This document shows positions 28,112-36,443 of a stretch of 64,000 nucleotides of DNA, in pieces. The stretch lies in NCBI RefSeq assembly GCF_000719555.1, contig NZ_JOGX01000053.1, forward strand, positions 11,871-75,870, written 5' to 3'. Position numbers and translations under genes: made by a program. This stretch comes from Streptomyces sp. NRRL F-5727. GTDB taxonomy: Bacteria > Actinomycetota > Actinomycetes > Streptomycetales > Streptomycetaceae. Within the stretch, counting starts at the first letter, position 1. The number at the start of each line of letters is the position of its first letter. Below the pieces are notes generated by a model. That model saw only the letters and a list, made by a program, of their open reading frames with translations. It was not told the origin of the DNA and ran no database searches.

Positions 28112-28525
28112 GTGATCAAGAAGATGATGACGGCCGCGGCCGTCACCGCTTCGGCCGTCGGCGTCGCCGCCGCGGCCGCCGCTCCCGCGATGGCCATCGC
28201 CAACGACGGCGGCACGACCTCCCTCTCCGGGAACGGCGCCCACCAGTCGTTCGGCAACTCGAAGACCAAGGGCGACATGAGCCCGCAGTTCTCGGCCGTC
28301 CAGGGCTCGCTGAACAAGCTGTGCCTCGGCGCCCCGGTCAAGGGCAACGTCGGCTCCGTCGTCGGCATCCTCGTCCCCGTCGCGGTCCAGGACGTCAACG
28401 TGCTGTCCTCCCCGCAGAACCAGCAGTGCGCGGAGAACTCGACCCAGGCCAAGGGCGACGAGCCGCTGTCGCACCTCGTCGAGGACATCCCGGTCCTCTC
28501 CGGGAACGGCATCGGCAACAGCTGA
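28112..28525 (+). CDS. rodlin (third, divergent copy)
   Basis: Secreted rodlin of 137 residues with GTG start 28112. Signal peptide ends near AMA-IANDG. It keeps the core [33 protein letters not shown] and [20 protein letters not shown], but the middle (LGAPVKGNVGSVVGILVP) and the C before ENST (CAENST) differ from the other two copies, which are closer to each other. S. coelicolor has two rodlins (from memory), so a third may have a specialised role. Confidence 0.92.
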   Translation: MIKKMMTAAAVTASAVGVAAAAAAPAMAIANDGGTTSLSGNGAHQSFGNSKTKGDMSPQFSAVQGSLNKLCLGAPVKGNVGSVVGILVPVAVQDVNVLSSPQNQQCAENSTQAKGDEPLSHLVEDIPVLSGNGIGNS

Positions 28526-28541
28526 TCCGGAAAGCGCGCCG

Positions 28542-28573
28542 CAGGGCCGGAGGAAATCCTTCCTCCGGCCCTG
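28542..28573 (+). terminator. terminator after third rodlin gene
   Basis: 14-bp perfect stem (28542-28555 with 28560-28573) with a 4-base loop. Confidence 0.85.
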
Positions 28574-28699
28574 TGTCGTGTGCGCAACGGAGTGAATGCC
28601 GCACCCGGAGCGGAGATCCCGGTTTCCTTCGCGGAAGCCTGTCGTTGTCCGTGTGTGCAGCGGAGGCCGATCTTCCGCCGCGGAAAGGAACCAGACGAA

Positions 28700-28933
28700 A
28701 TGAAGTGCAAGAAGGCTGCTGCCGTCATTGCCGGAGTCATCATGGCCATGGGCGCGGCCACGCCCGCCTTCGCCGACGCCGAGGCGCACGGTGCCGCCGT
28801 CGGTTCGCCGGGTGTCCTCTCGGGCAACGTCGTCCAGATCCCGATCCACGTGCCGATCAACGCCTGCGGCAACAGCCTCAACCTCATCGGTGCGCTGAAC
28901 CCGGCCTTCGGCAACACCTGCATCAACGCCTGA
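28700..28933 (+). CDS. short chaplin
   Basis: Secreted chaplin of 77 residues. Signal peptide ends near AFA-DAEAHG. A single chaplin domain follows: GSPGVLSGNVVQIPIHVPIN, then Cys in ACGNSLNLIGALNPAFGNTC, ending NA. The two Cys form the conserved intramolecular disulfide and the domain assembles into surface-active amyloid fibrils that lower surface tension for aerial growth. ATG 28700 has AAAGGAA upstream. No sorting signal, so it depends on assembly with other chaplins. Confidence 0.93.
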   Translation: MKCKKAAAVIAGVIMAMGAATPAFADAEAHGAAVGSPGVLSGNVVQIPIHVPINACGNSLNLIGALNPAFGNTCINA

Positions 28934-28962
28934 GCCGGGCCTCCGCGCACGCGGACGGCCAA

Positions 28963-29004
28963 GGACCGGCCCCGGGGAGAGCATCCGCCCCCCGGGGCCG
29001 GTCC
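28963..29004. terminator. bidirectional terminator chaplin / flavoprotein
   Basis: 15-bp perfect stem (28963-28977 with 28990-29004), 12-base loop, between convergent genes. Confidence 0.8.
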
Positions 29005-29008
29005 GCGT

Positions 29009-30319
29009 CTACGCCCCCACCCGCGCGGCCCGTTCGCCGCTGCGGGGCCGCCCCACCACGGCACCGCCCCGGCCCCCGGCGCGCAGCCGCCGCCGGACCC
29101 CCTTCACCAGGCGGCCCGCCGTGTAGCCGGCGCCGAACACGAAGCGCATGGAGGGGCCGTACGAGGGGGCGGTGAGCAGACCGGCGAGGAAGAGGCCCGG
29201 CCAGGAGGACTCGAAGAGCGCACCGGTCTCGGGGGCGCCGGCCGGCCCGACGGTGCGCAGCGCGGACCGCAGCGCCGGGTCCAGGACCCCGGCCCGGTCG
29301 AGGGACGGCACGAAGCCGGTGGCCGCGACGACGTGGTCGGTCTCCAGGACGCCCGTCCCGTCCGGGCCCTCGACGTCGAGCCGGAGCCGGTCGTCGCCGG
29401 TGACGGCGGCCGCGGTGATCCGGTGGCCGAGGCGCACGTCGCCGACGGCGGCGAACCGCTCGCGCAGCCACCAGGCGCCGGCCGGGCCGAGCGCCGAGCC
29501 GAAGAGCCGCGCCCGGGTGGCGGCGGGCAGCCGCCGGAAGACGCCCGGGGTGTCGGCGTACAGCTTGTTCCGCCAGCCGCAGCCGAGGCCGGTGTGCGGG
29601 GCGCGCAGGGTGGGCCACAGGCCGCGGTCGAGGGCGGGCGGCAGGGTGTTCCAGCGGAGCCGGTCGGCCCGGGCGAGGACCCGGACGGCGGCGGCGCCGG
29701 CCTCGACGAGGAGCGCGGCCGTCTCCAGGGCGGCCTGCCCGGCGCCGACGACGGTGACGTCCCGCCCGGCGAGCGCGGCCAGTTCGCCGTGGTGGCTGGA
29801 GTGGGTGACGTACCGGCGGGGGAGGTGCCGGAGCGGGCCGGGGACCTCCAGGAAGGGGAGCACGCCGACGGCGAGGGCGACCGTGCGGGCCCGCACGGTC
29901 CCGCCGTCCTCGGCGGTGAGGAGGAAGCCCTCCGGCGCGGGCGCCACCGAGGCGATCATCCGCTCGTCGACGGCGGGGACGGCCCGCCGGGCGAACCAGT
30001 CGCCGTAGGCGGCGAAGAAGGAGACCGGAAGCGGGACGCCGTGCTCGGCGCGCGTGCCCCGCTCCGACGCGTAGGCGTCGAGACCGTACGCGCCCGCCGG
30101 GTCGGAGAGGTGCGAGGCCCACGGCTCGGACTTCAGGAACATCCCGGAGGGCATGGCGTGCCAGGACTCCATGGGGCGGCCGAAGGTGACCGGGTGGAGC
30201 CCGTGGGCCGCCGCGTGCGCGGCCACCGAGAGCCCGTAGGGACCGGCCCCGACGACCACCAGGTCGTGCACCGGACGGGCCGTCGTCTTCGCGTTCGCCA
30301 TCGTGTCTTCCGTCTTCAT
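29009..30319 (-). CDS. FAD-dependent oxidoreductase (flavin monooxygenase type)
   Basis: Flavoprotein of 436 residues. FAD-binding GAGPYGLSVAAHAA near the N-terminus, a second Rossmann motif VVGAGQAALETAALL for NADPH, and the late ATGFVPSLD segment, as in SidA/lysine-N-monooxygenase-like enzymes. Soluble. ATG 30319 overlaps the stop of the upstream ATP-grasp gene (ATGA); ATG 30301, with GGAAG before it, is an alternative. Coupling to the ATP-grasp gene suggests both modify one small molecule or a surface component. Substrate unknown. Confidence 0.85.
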   Translation of the reverse strand: MKTEDTMANAKTTARPVHDLVVVGAGPYGLSVAAHAAAHGLHPVTFGRPMESWHAMPSGMFLKSEPWASHLSDPAGAYGLDAYASERGTRAEHGVPLPVSFFAAYGDWFARRAVPAVDERMIASVAPAPEGFLLTAEDGGTVRARTVALAVGVLPFLEVPGPLRHLPRRYVTHSSHHGELAALAGRDVTVVGAGQAALETAALLVEAGAAAVRVLARADRLRWNTLPPALDRGLWPTLRAPHTGLGCGWRNKLYADTPGVFRRLPAATRARLFGSALGPAGAWWLRERFAAVGDVRLGHRITAAAVTGDDRLRLDVEGPDGTGVLETDHVVAATGFVPSLDRAGVLDPALRSALRTVGPAGAPETGALFESSWPGLFLAGLLTAPSYGPSMRFVFGAGYTAGRLVKGVRRRLRAGGRGGAVVGRPRSGERAARVGA

Positions 30320-31635
30320 CGCTGGGTGAGCTGGGTGGAGGAGCCGCGGGTCGCGGGGCCCGGCAGGGTGGCCGGGTGCCGGGGCCGGCCGGCCGCGAGC
30401 CGCCGCCGTACCGCCGCCAGGGCCCGGCGCAGCAGATGGGCGAGCCAGGCGCGGCCCATGGCGAGCGCCGGCGCCGGGTCGTCGGCGGCGAACCAGGCGC
30501 GCTCGGCGGGCCCCCGGACGGCGCCCGGCTCGGGGGCGTACCGGCGGCGCGGGGAGGTGAGCAGGGAGAGCGCCGCGTAGTTCTCCACGACGAACCGGCG
30601 GCCGTACGCGGGGGAGTGCGGCGGCACCGGCCGGCCGGTGAGGTCCAGGTGCAGCGCCCGCACCACGTCGAGCCCGGCGGGGTCGGCGAAGAGCCGGAAC
30701 TGGGCGCCGGGGCGCGGGTTGAAGTCGAGCAGGTGGTACGCGCCGGTGTCCCGGTCGAGCCGGAAGTCGAGGTCGCACACGCCCCGGTAGCCGAGCGCGT
30801 CGAGGAGCGCGCGGGCGATCCGGTCCACGTCCGGGTTGGGCGTCCAGCGGCCGACGGCGGTGAGCCCGGCCCCGTCCGGCCAGGACCGCTCCTTGCGCCC
30901 GGTGGCCCCGGCGGCGCAGCGGCCGGCGGAGTCCGCGTACCCGTGGAAGAACCAGTCGAGGCCCGGACCCGGCGGCAGCAGCTCCTGGAGCAGCAGCCGG
31001 CTGCCGGCCTGCGGGGTGCGCCCGTACAGCTCCCGCACGTCGGCGAGCGAGCGGAGGATCGTCGTACTGCGCAGCCCGGATCCGGCCGGCAGCAGCCAGG
31101 GGCGGCTCCACTTGGCGACCACCGGCAGCCCCAGCGCCCAGGCCATGGCGGCGGCCTCGTCGGCGCCGGACGGCAGTTCGGTACGGGGGTGGGGGAGGCC
31201 GAGCGCGGCACAGGTCGCGGCGAGGGCGGCCTTGTCCGCGACCTTCAGCAGCTGCTCCTCGCTCTGTTCGGGGAGCAGGATCCTGCCCGCGAGGTCGGCG
31301 CGGCGGCGGGCCAGCGCGAGGGCGCTGACGTCGTCCAGGGGCACGGCGAGCACCGGATCTGACGGCGTGTCGGTGATCTCGCCGGCGATCCGGAGCAGCA
31401 GCGCGGCGAGTTCGGTGGAGGCGGCGGAGGCGGGCCGGGGGCGGGCGGAGCGGACGTACCGGGAGCGGGCGACCGGGCTGCCGGCCGCCTCGACGACCGC
31501 GTGGACGGGGACGCCGGCCCGGCCCAGGGAGCGGGCGGCGCCGAGGGTCCCGTGATGGAAGGGGTTCCGGTCCAGCCGCACGAGGACTGCGGGTACGCGG
31601 GTGTCGAAAGGAGGCACGGGCATTCGCCCCTTCAT
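30316..31635 (-). CDS. ATP-grasp family protein
   Basis: ATP-grasp ligase-like protein of 439 residues (435 if ATG 31623, which has AAGGGG close upstream, is used). Visible parts are the N-terminal preATP-grasp Rossmann region (RNPFHHGTLGAARSLGRAGVPVHAVVE), the central KADKAALAAT-like VADKAALAATCAALGLP, the GLPVVAKW lysine segment, and DFNPRPGAQFRLF with the metal-binding Asn. It could form an amide or ester bond in making a secreted metabolite or in modifying the polymer. First gene of a two-gene operon with the flavoprotein. Confidence 0.85.
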   Translation of the reverse strand: MKGRMPVPPFDTRVPAVLVRLDRNPFHHGTLGAARSLGRAGVPVHAVVEAAGSPVARSRYVRSARPRPASAASTELAALLLRIAGEITDTPSDPVLAVPLDDVSALALARRRADLAGRILLPEQSEEQLLKVADKAALAATCAALGLPHPRTELPSGADEAAAMAWALGLPVVAKWSRPWLLPAGSGLRSTTILRSLADVRELYGRTPQAGSRLLLQELLPPGPGLDWFFHGYADSAGRCAAGATGRKERSWPDGAGLTAVGRWTPNPDVDRIARALLDALGYRGVCDLDFRLDRDTGAYHLLDFNPRPGAQFRLFADPAGLDVVRALHLDLTGRPVPPHSPAYGRRFVVENYAALSLLTSPRRRYAPEPGAVRGPAERAWFAADDPAPALAMGRAWLAHLLRRALAAVRRRLAAGRPRHPATLPGPATRGSSTQLTQR

Positions 31636-31777
31636 CTCGGGTGCCCCAACTGGGCGATGAAATCCTCTAATGGACTACGGAGCGGAGGGAAGCGGAGTTC
31701 ACGGTCGGCTCATTAGGAATACTTTCTGAACATCGGAATGACTGATCGTCAAATGGCGTGCGTGTGAAGGAGCGGCC

Positions 31778-32950
31778 ATGGAACCTGTCGGAGGAACACC
31801 GAGAAGAAGACGGAAATGGCTGGGGGTGATCACCGCCGGCCTCCTCGCCTCGGGTTCGGTCGTGCTGTCGGCACCCGCCCACGCCGCCGCATCCCTAACG
31901 ACGGAGGACCCCGGTCCGACTCTCCCCGCCACCAGCGCCATGGGAGCCTTCCTCGATTCCGGTTCGCTCGGGGTGACCCGGATCGCCCAGCTGCAGCGCT
32001 GGCTCGGCGGCCGTGAGCTCCGCGTGGGCCACACGTACCTGCCCGGCGACCTCTGGTCCAACATCGAGGGCCCGCCCGGCTTCCTCGACGCGTGGGCCGA
32101 CTGGCGCAACGCGAAGACCGACCGGATCTTCGTGCTCAACGTCCCCATGCTGGAACGCAACGAGGCCGGCATCCCCGACCAGGAGGTACGCCGTCAGCTC
32201 CAGCTCGGCGCGGCCGGCTACTACGACCACCACTTCCGCACCCTCGCCCGCCGGCTGGTCGAGGCCGGGGCCCTGGACACGGTCCTCGTCCTCGGCTGGG
32301 AGATGAACGGCACCACCTACACCCACCGCTGCGGTCCCGACCCGACCGCCTGGAAGAAGTACTGGAACCGGATCGTCACCACCATGCGGTCCGTGCCCGG
32401 CCAGAAGTTCCGCTTCGACTTCAACCCGAGCCGGGGCCGGGACGCCGTGCCGTGGACCGAGTGCTACCCGGGCGACGACGTCGTCGACATCATCGGCATG
32501 GACTCGTACGACCAGCCCTCCGGCGCCGATTTCGACCGGCACGTGAACGAGCCGTACGGACTCCAGAAGCAGGTCGATTTCGCCGCCGAGCACGGAAAGC
32601 AGATCTCCTACCCGGAGTGGGGGCTCTTCCGGAACGGCGACAATCCGACGTACATGCGGCGGATGCTGGAATGGATCCGCGACCACAAGCCGCTGTACCA
32701 CACGATCACGGACTACTGCCCGCACGGCGTCTGGCAGTGCGACCGGAATCCGCAGTCGTCACGGGTGTTCCGGGAAATGCTGTACGGGGTGGAGCCTTCG
32801 GTGCCGGTGGATCCGGTGGATCCGGTGGATCCGGTGGATCCGGTGGATCCGGTGGATCCGGTGGATCCGGTGGATCCGGTGGATCCGGTGGATCCGGCCC
32901 GTCGACCCCGTCGACCCGGTGGATCCGGTCGACCCGGTGGATCCGGTTGA
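31778..32950 (+). CDS. secreted GH26-like glycoside hydrolase (frameshifted in repeat linker)
   Basis: Secreted enzyme. Signal peptide with RRRR start (cleavage near AHA-AASL), then a GH26-type barrel: [27 protein letters not shown], acid/base Glu in [10 protein letters not shown], and the nucleophile Glu in ISYPEWGLF. After residue about 340 comes a linker of ten VDP repeats. One extra base at 32897 then shifts the frame, so this reading ends at 32950 after an abnormal RR-PGGSG tail. The original protein probably continued into the next entry. It may cleave a beta-mannan-like or EPS polymer. ATG 31778 has AAGGAG upstream. A paralogue is at 51293. Confidence 0.85.
   Translation: MEPVGGTPRRRRKWLGVITAGLLASGSVVLSAPAHAAASLTTEDPGPTLPATSAMGAFLDSGSLGVTRIAQLQRWLGGRELRVGHTYLPGDLWSNIEGPPGFLDAWADWRNAKTDRIFVLNVPMLERNEAGIPDQEVRRQLQLGAAGYYDHHFRTLARRLVEAGALDTVLVLGWEMNGTTYTHRCGPDPTAWKKYWNRIVTTMRSVPGQKFRFDFNPSRGRDAVPWTECYPGDDVVDIIGMDSYDQPSGADFDRHVNEPYGLQKQVDFAAEHGKQISYPEWGLFRNGDNPTYMRRMLEWIRDHKPLYHTITDYCPHGVWQCDRNPQSSRVFREMLYGVEPSVPVDPVDPVDPVDPVDPVDPVDPVDPVDPVDPARRPRRPGGSGRPGGSG
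32807..32896 (+). repeat. ten perfect copies of 9-bp GTGGATCCG
   Basis: Ten identical tandem units coding Val-Asp-Pro. The codons GTG and GAT are not the preferred GTC and GAC of the neighbourhood. Perfect identity suggests recent expansion. The unit is a multiple of three, so unit slippage keeps frame. Confidence 0.95.
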
Positions 32951-33428
32951 CCCCGTAGACCCGGTGGATCCGACCAAGCCCGAGCCGAAGCCGGAACCGA
33001 AGCCTGAGCCCAAGCCGGAACCGAAGCCTGAGCCCAAGCCGGAACCCAAGCCTGAGCCGAAGCCCGAGCCGAAGCCGGAACCGAAGCCTGAGCCCAAGCC
33101 GGAACCGAAGCCTGAGCCCAAGCCGGAACCGAAGCCCGAGCCCAAGCCGGAACCGAAGCCTGAGCCGAAGCCTGAGCCCAAGCCCGAGCCGAAGCCCGAG
33201 CCCAAGCCGGAACCCAAGCCCGAGCCGAAGCCCGAGCCCAAGCCGGAACCGAAGCCCGAGCCGAAGCCCGACTGTTGGAAGGTCGAGCTCGGGGACTGGG
33301 TGGAGAGCTGGATCGGTGGGCCGGTGTGCGTGCCCAAGGACACCGGGTGGAAGGAGTCCGACTGGAAGGCCGACCTGGACGCCGCCCTCGACTGGAAGGG
33401 AGCCCTGAACGGCGTCTGGCCCTTCTGA
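32919..33428 (+). CDS. C-terminal part of the frameshifted GH26-like protein
   Basis: Open frame of 169 residues from GTG 32919; the in-frame coding actually continues back to 32898 with further VDP units, showing that it is the rest of the upstream gene. It has VDP repeats in normal GAC/GTC codons, then KPEP repeats (32976-33269), then a unique C-terminal domain of about 50 residues with two Cys ([20 protein letters not shown]) and repeated Trp-Lys motifs. The charged KPEP linker resembles wall-spanning spacers. The tail could be a binding domain. No own ribosome site or signal, so it is not an independent gene. Confidence 0.7.
   Translation: MDPVDPVDPVDPVDPVDPTKPEPKPEPKPEPKPEPKPEPKPEPKPEPKPEPKPEPKPEPKPEPKPEPKPEPKPEPKPEPKPEPKPEPKPEPKPEPKPEPKPEPKPEPKPEPKPEPKPDCWKVELGDWVESWIGGPVCVPKDTGWKESDWKADLDAALDWKGALNGVWPF
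32976..33269 (+). repeat. Lys-Pro-Glu-Pro codon repeat
   Basis: About 98 codons of alternating KP and EP, coded by AAG-CCC/CCG and GAG/GAA-CCG with synonymous variation between units, in contrast to the identical 9-bp units just upstream. Confidence 0.92.
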
Positions 33429-33437
33429 CGGGTCCGG

Positions 33438-34580
33438 TCAGTCGCAGGACGCGGGGGCGCGGCCGGGCAGGCGGGCGGCGAGCCGGCCGGCCCAGGCCCG
33501 CTCCCGCGCCTGCCGGGCCGCCCACCGCCGCGCGTCCGCCGCGCCGGCGTGGAGCCACAGCAGCGGGGCCGTGCCGCGGCCGGTGAGCAGCAGCCGCCGG
33601 TTGCGGACCGGCTCCGGCCGCCAGTGGTGCTTGTACGGCTCGCTGCCCCGCAGCATGCTCAGCGTGGCCCGGCCGCCCGCGCTGGTCTCCCGGGCCCCGT
33701 GCCGCAGCAGCATCGCGGCGACGTCGACCTTGCGCTCCCGCAGCACCGGATCGGCGCCGTACAGATAGCCGCCGGCGAGCCGCGGGGACATCAGGGTGAG
33801 GTCGGCGGCGACGACGTCCCCGCCGAGCCGGAACTCGGTGACCATGGCGTCGCCGCGCTCCACCATGGGCCGGACCGCCCGGGTCAGGTGCTGGGCGAAC
33901 CGCTCGCTGGTGTGTTCGGCGGTGACCCCGCGGCCCCGCCACTGCAGCTGGTGGAGGGTCAGCAGCCGGTCCAGGGCGGCCGGCACGTCGGGTCCGGTCA
34001 CCACGTGCGCGTCGATGCCGAGGGCGTCGAGCTTGCGCAGCTTGGCGCGGACCCGCTGGGCCTTCCCGGAGGGGATCCGTTCGAGCAGGCCCTCCATGGG
34101 GACGGCGGGCAGCTCCAGGCAGAGCGAGTCGGGGAGGCGGCGGCGCGGGCCGCGCCACTGGGCGAAGACCCGCTCGGCGGCGGCGCCGGGCCGCACCTCC
34201 CGCAGGTCGACGACCTTGCCGCGGGCCGTCCGGGCGATCGCGCCGGCCAGGGCGGCCGCCGCCTCCGGGCGCTCGTCGTCGAGGAGGACGTCGGTGAAGT
34301 CGGTGATGGCGCCGCCGAGCTGGGTCAGCACCGGCAGCGGCCCGGCCGCCCGCATCAGCGGCGCCGCCGCCACCAGCGCGCCGGCCCCGTCCCGTACCAG
34401 CACCACCCGCAGGGCGCCGGGACGTCCGTACGAGAGCCACCAGGAGTGCAGCCAGGAGTGGGACTGGAACGGGGTGGCCGAGGAGCAGCGCCCGTACAGG
34501 TCGGTCCACTCGGCCGCCAGCCGTCCGAAGCCCTCGGTGTCCCGGCACAGTTCGGTCCGGAATGCTCTTCCCAAGGTCAC
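33438..34580 (-). CDS. GNAT-type (CelD/BcsL-like) acyltransferase
   Basis: Protein of 380 residues, last gene of the EPS operon. Features of the Acetyltransf_6 (GNAT/FemAB-like) family: TPFQSHSWLHSWWLSYG near the N-terminus, LRVVLVRDGAGALVAAAPLM, and the late segment GGDVVAADLTLM, YLYGADP, LSMLRGSEPYKHHW. Likely acylates the polysaccharide or a sugar precursor. The GTG start (34578-34580) overlaps the stop of the Wzz-like gene. It ends 9 bp from the convergent GH26-like gene. Confidence 0.85.
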   Translation of the reverse strand: MTLGRAFRTELCRDTEGFGRLAAEWTDLYGRCSSATPFQSHSWLHSWWLSYGRPGALRVVLVRDGAGALVAAAPLMRAAGPLPVLTQLGGAITDFTDVLLDDERPEAAAALAGAIARTARGKVVDLREVRPGAAAERVFAQWRGPRRRLPDSLCLELPAVPMEGLLERIPSGKAQRVRAKLRKLDALGIDAHVVTGPDVPAALDRLLTLHQLQWRGRGVTAEHTSERFAQHLTRAVRPMVERGDAMVTEFRLGGDVVAADLTLMSPRLAGGYLYGADPVLRERKVDVAAMLLRHGARETSAGGRATLSMLRGSEPYKHHWRPEPVRNRRLLLTGRGTAPLLWLHAGAADARRWAARQARERAWAGRLAARLPGRAPASCD

Positions 34581-35257
34581 ACCGCCTCCGGTTCCGGCTG
34601 GTGGGCGGCGGGCGCGGGCACGGCGGCCGTGCCCGCGGCCGGGGCGGCCGGGCGGGAGTGGCGGCCCTCGCCGCGCCCGGCGGCCCGCTTCGGCCGGACC
34701 AGCAGCGCGAGGCCGCCGAGCAGTCCGCCGGCACAGGCGCCGACCAGCGCCGAGAGCGGCGCGGACGGCGACACCGGGGCGGTCGGCCTGGTCGCCCGGG
34801 AGAACTGCACGACCTTCACGCCGGTGCTGCCGGCGACGTGCGAGGAGTTGAGGACCAGCGAGCGGGCCACTCCGTCGGCGATGGACACGGCCTGCGCGGC
34901 CTTCGGGGCGCGGGCGGTGATCGAGATCATCGGCGCGTCCGGGGAGGTCTCCGCCGTCACGCTCTCGCGCAGGGTCGCGGCGGTGACGCCCGCCCACACC
35001 TGGGCGTCGCCGGTGACCGCGATGTCGGTGGCGACCCGGCCGTACGCCTGGGCGAAGCCGAGCGCCGCCGCCGGGTCGGACTTCTCGCCGGGGACGACGA
35101 TGACATGGCTGACGGCCGCGTACTCGGGGCTCTTGACGACCCCGTAGCCGCCGCCGAGCGCGGCCCCGGCGACGACGGCGGCGGGCAGCACCGCCCAGCG
35201 GCCGGGGGAGCGCAGTCGGGCGGGCAGTCGGACGGCGCGGGGTGGGGTGGTGGTCAT
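34577..35257 (-). CDS. Wzz-like polysaccharide chain-length/co-polymerase protein
   Basis: Protein of 226 residues with two membrane segments (WAVLPAAVVAGAALGGGYGVV and SALVGACAGGLLGGLALLV) flanking an extracytoplasmic domain, and an Ala/Pro-rich cytoplasmic tail. This is the layout of Wzz/CapA-type co-polymerases that set the chain length of the polymer. No tyrosine kinase domain is present. GTG or ATG start at 35257. Sits inside the EPS operon. Confidence 0.78.
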   Translation of the reverse strand: MTTTPPRAVRLPARLRSPGRWAVLPAAVVAGAALGGGYGVVKSPEYAAVSHVIVVPGEKSDPAAALGFAQAYGRVATDIAVTGDAQVWAGVTAATLRESVTAETSPDAPMISITARAPKAAQAVSIADGVARSLVLNSSHVAGSTGVKVVQFSRATRPTAPVSPSAPLSALVGACAGGLLGGLALLVRPKRAAGRGEGRHSRPAAPAAGTAAVPAPAAHQPEPEAV

Positions 35258-35303
35258 GACGGGCTCTCTCGCTGGGACGGGCAGGGGGCTGGAAGGAGGG
35301 GGT

Positions 35304-36443
35304 TCACGGGCCGGGGCGGCTCTCGACGGCCCGCTCGTAGAGGGTCATCAGCCGGTCGGCGCTGCGCGCGATGTCGTAGTGGCGGGCGGCGGCGGGCACC
35401 GGCAGGCGCCCGGGCCGCCCGGGGGCGTGCGCGGTCCGCAGCTCGCGCAGGGCGCCGACCAGCTCGGGCACCGACTCGCCGATCCGGCGGGCGCCCGGCG
35501 CCGCGTCCGCCGGCAGGTCCTCGATCGCCGGGCACGCCACGTACAGCACCGGCAGTCCGGCGGCGACCGCCTCGACGACGGCGAGCCCGAAGGTCTCGTC
35601 CGGCGAGGTGGAGACGAAGACGTCCATGGCGGCGAGGAGTTCGGGAAGCATCGGCCCGGCGGGGCGGTCCGCCGGCGGGTCCTCGCAGGCACCGAAGAAG
35701 TGGACGCGGCCCGCGGCGCCGCACGCGCGGGCCACCGCGCGCAGCTCCTCGCGCCGCTCGCCGTCGCCGACGAGCAGCAGCCGGGCCTCCGGCACCGAGG
35801 CCACGGCCCGGATCAGCCGGTCGAACCGCTTCCCGGGCGCCAGCCGCCCGACCCCGCCGACGACGAACGCGTCCTCGGGGATGCCGAGGACACCCCGGGT
35901 GAGGCGGCGGGCGCGCGGGACGAAGGCGAAGCGGCCGGTCTCGATGCCGTTCGGCACCACCTCGATCCGGTCCGGCGCCACCCCCCAGTCGGCGAGCCGG
36001 CGGGCCACGCTCGCCGACACGGCGACCGTGGAGGTGCCGAGCCGCTCCGAGGCCAGGTACAGCGCGCGGGTGCCCGCCGACAGCGGGCGGCCCTCGATCT
36101 GCGACTCGCCCAGCGAGTGCTCGGTGGCGATGACCCGGCGGACCCCGCCGAGCCGGGCGGCGAGCCGGCCGTAGACGCACGCCCGGTAGAGGTGGGTGTG
36201 GACGAGGTCGTAGCCGCCCTCGCGGACCAGCCGGGCGAGCCGGGGCAGCGCGCCCAGGTCGCGGTTGCCGGTCATGCCGAGATGGGTGACGGGGGTGCCA
36301 TCGGCCTCGATGCCGATCGCGACCGGGCCCGGGTTGGTGAGCGTCACCACCCGGCCCTGGACGGGCAGATGGCGCAGCAGCAGCCGCAGCTGCTGCTCGG
36401 CGCCGCCGATGCCGAGCCCCGTGATGACGTGCAGGACCCTCAT
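35304..36443 (-). CDS. glycosyltransferase, GT4 type
   Basis: Retaining GT-B enzyme of 379 residues. N-terminal HVITGLGIGGAEQQLRLL, the central ATEHSLGES and VVPNGIETGRF, the sugar-nucleotide segment GGVGRLAPGKRFDRLIRA, and the EX7E motif region STSPDETFGLAVVEAVAAGLP. It adds a sugar to the lipid-linked repeat unit. Start overlaps the stop of the deacetylase gene (ATGA at 36440-36443). Confidence 0.9.
   Translation of the reverse strand: MRVLHVITGLGIGGAEQQLRLLLRHLPVQGRVVTLTNPGPVAIGIEADGTPVTHLGMTGNRDLGALPRLARLVREGGYDLVHTHLYRACVYGRLAARLGGVRRVIATEHSLGESQIEGRPLSAGTRALYLASERLGTSTVAVSASVARRLADWGVAPDRIEVVPNGIETGRFAFVPRARRLTRGVLGIPEDAFVVGGVGRLAPGKRFDRLIRAVASVPEARLLLVGDGERREELRAVARACGAAGRVHFFGACEDPPADRPAGPMLPELLAAMDVFVSTSPDETFGLAVVEAVAAGLPVLYVACPAIEDLPADAAPGARRIGESVPELVGALRELRTAHAPGRPGRLPVPAAARHYDIARSADRLMTLYERAVESRPGP

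Noticed and set aside
28574..28699. BldN-like promoter for the first chaplin gene
   Set aside because: A CGTTGT box exists at 28643-28648 but no fitting -35 element was found.
32807..33269. Possible CRISPR array from regular repeats
   Set aside because: Units are 6-9 bp codon repeats without spacers and code for a linker.
32713..34734. Long minus-strand frames with Gly-Ser-Gly-Phe or Ala-Ser-Val repeats opposite the GH26-like gene
   Set aside because: They are the reverse complement of the VDP/KPEP repeats and have no signal, domain or ribosome site.
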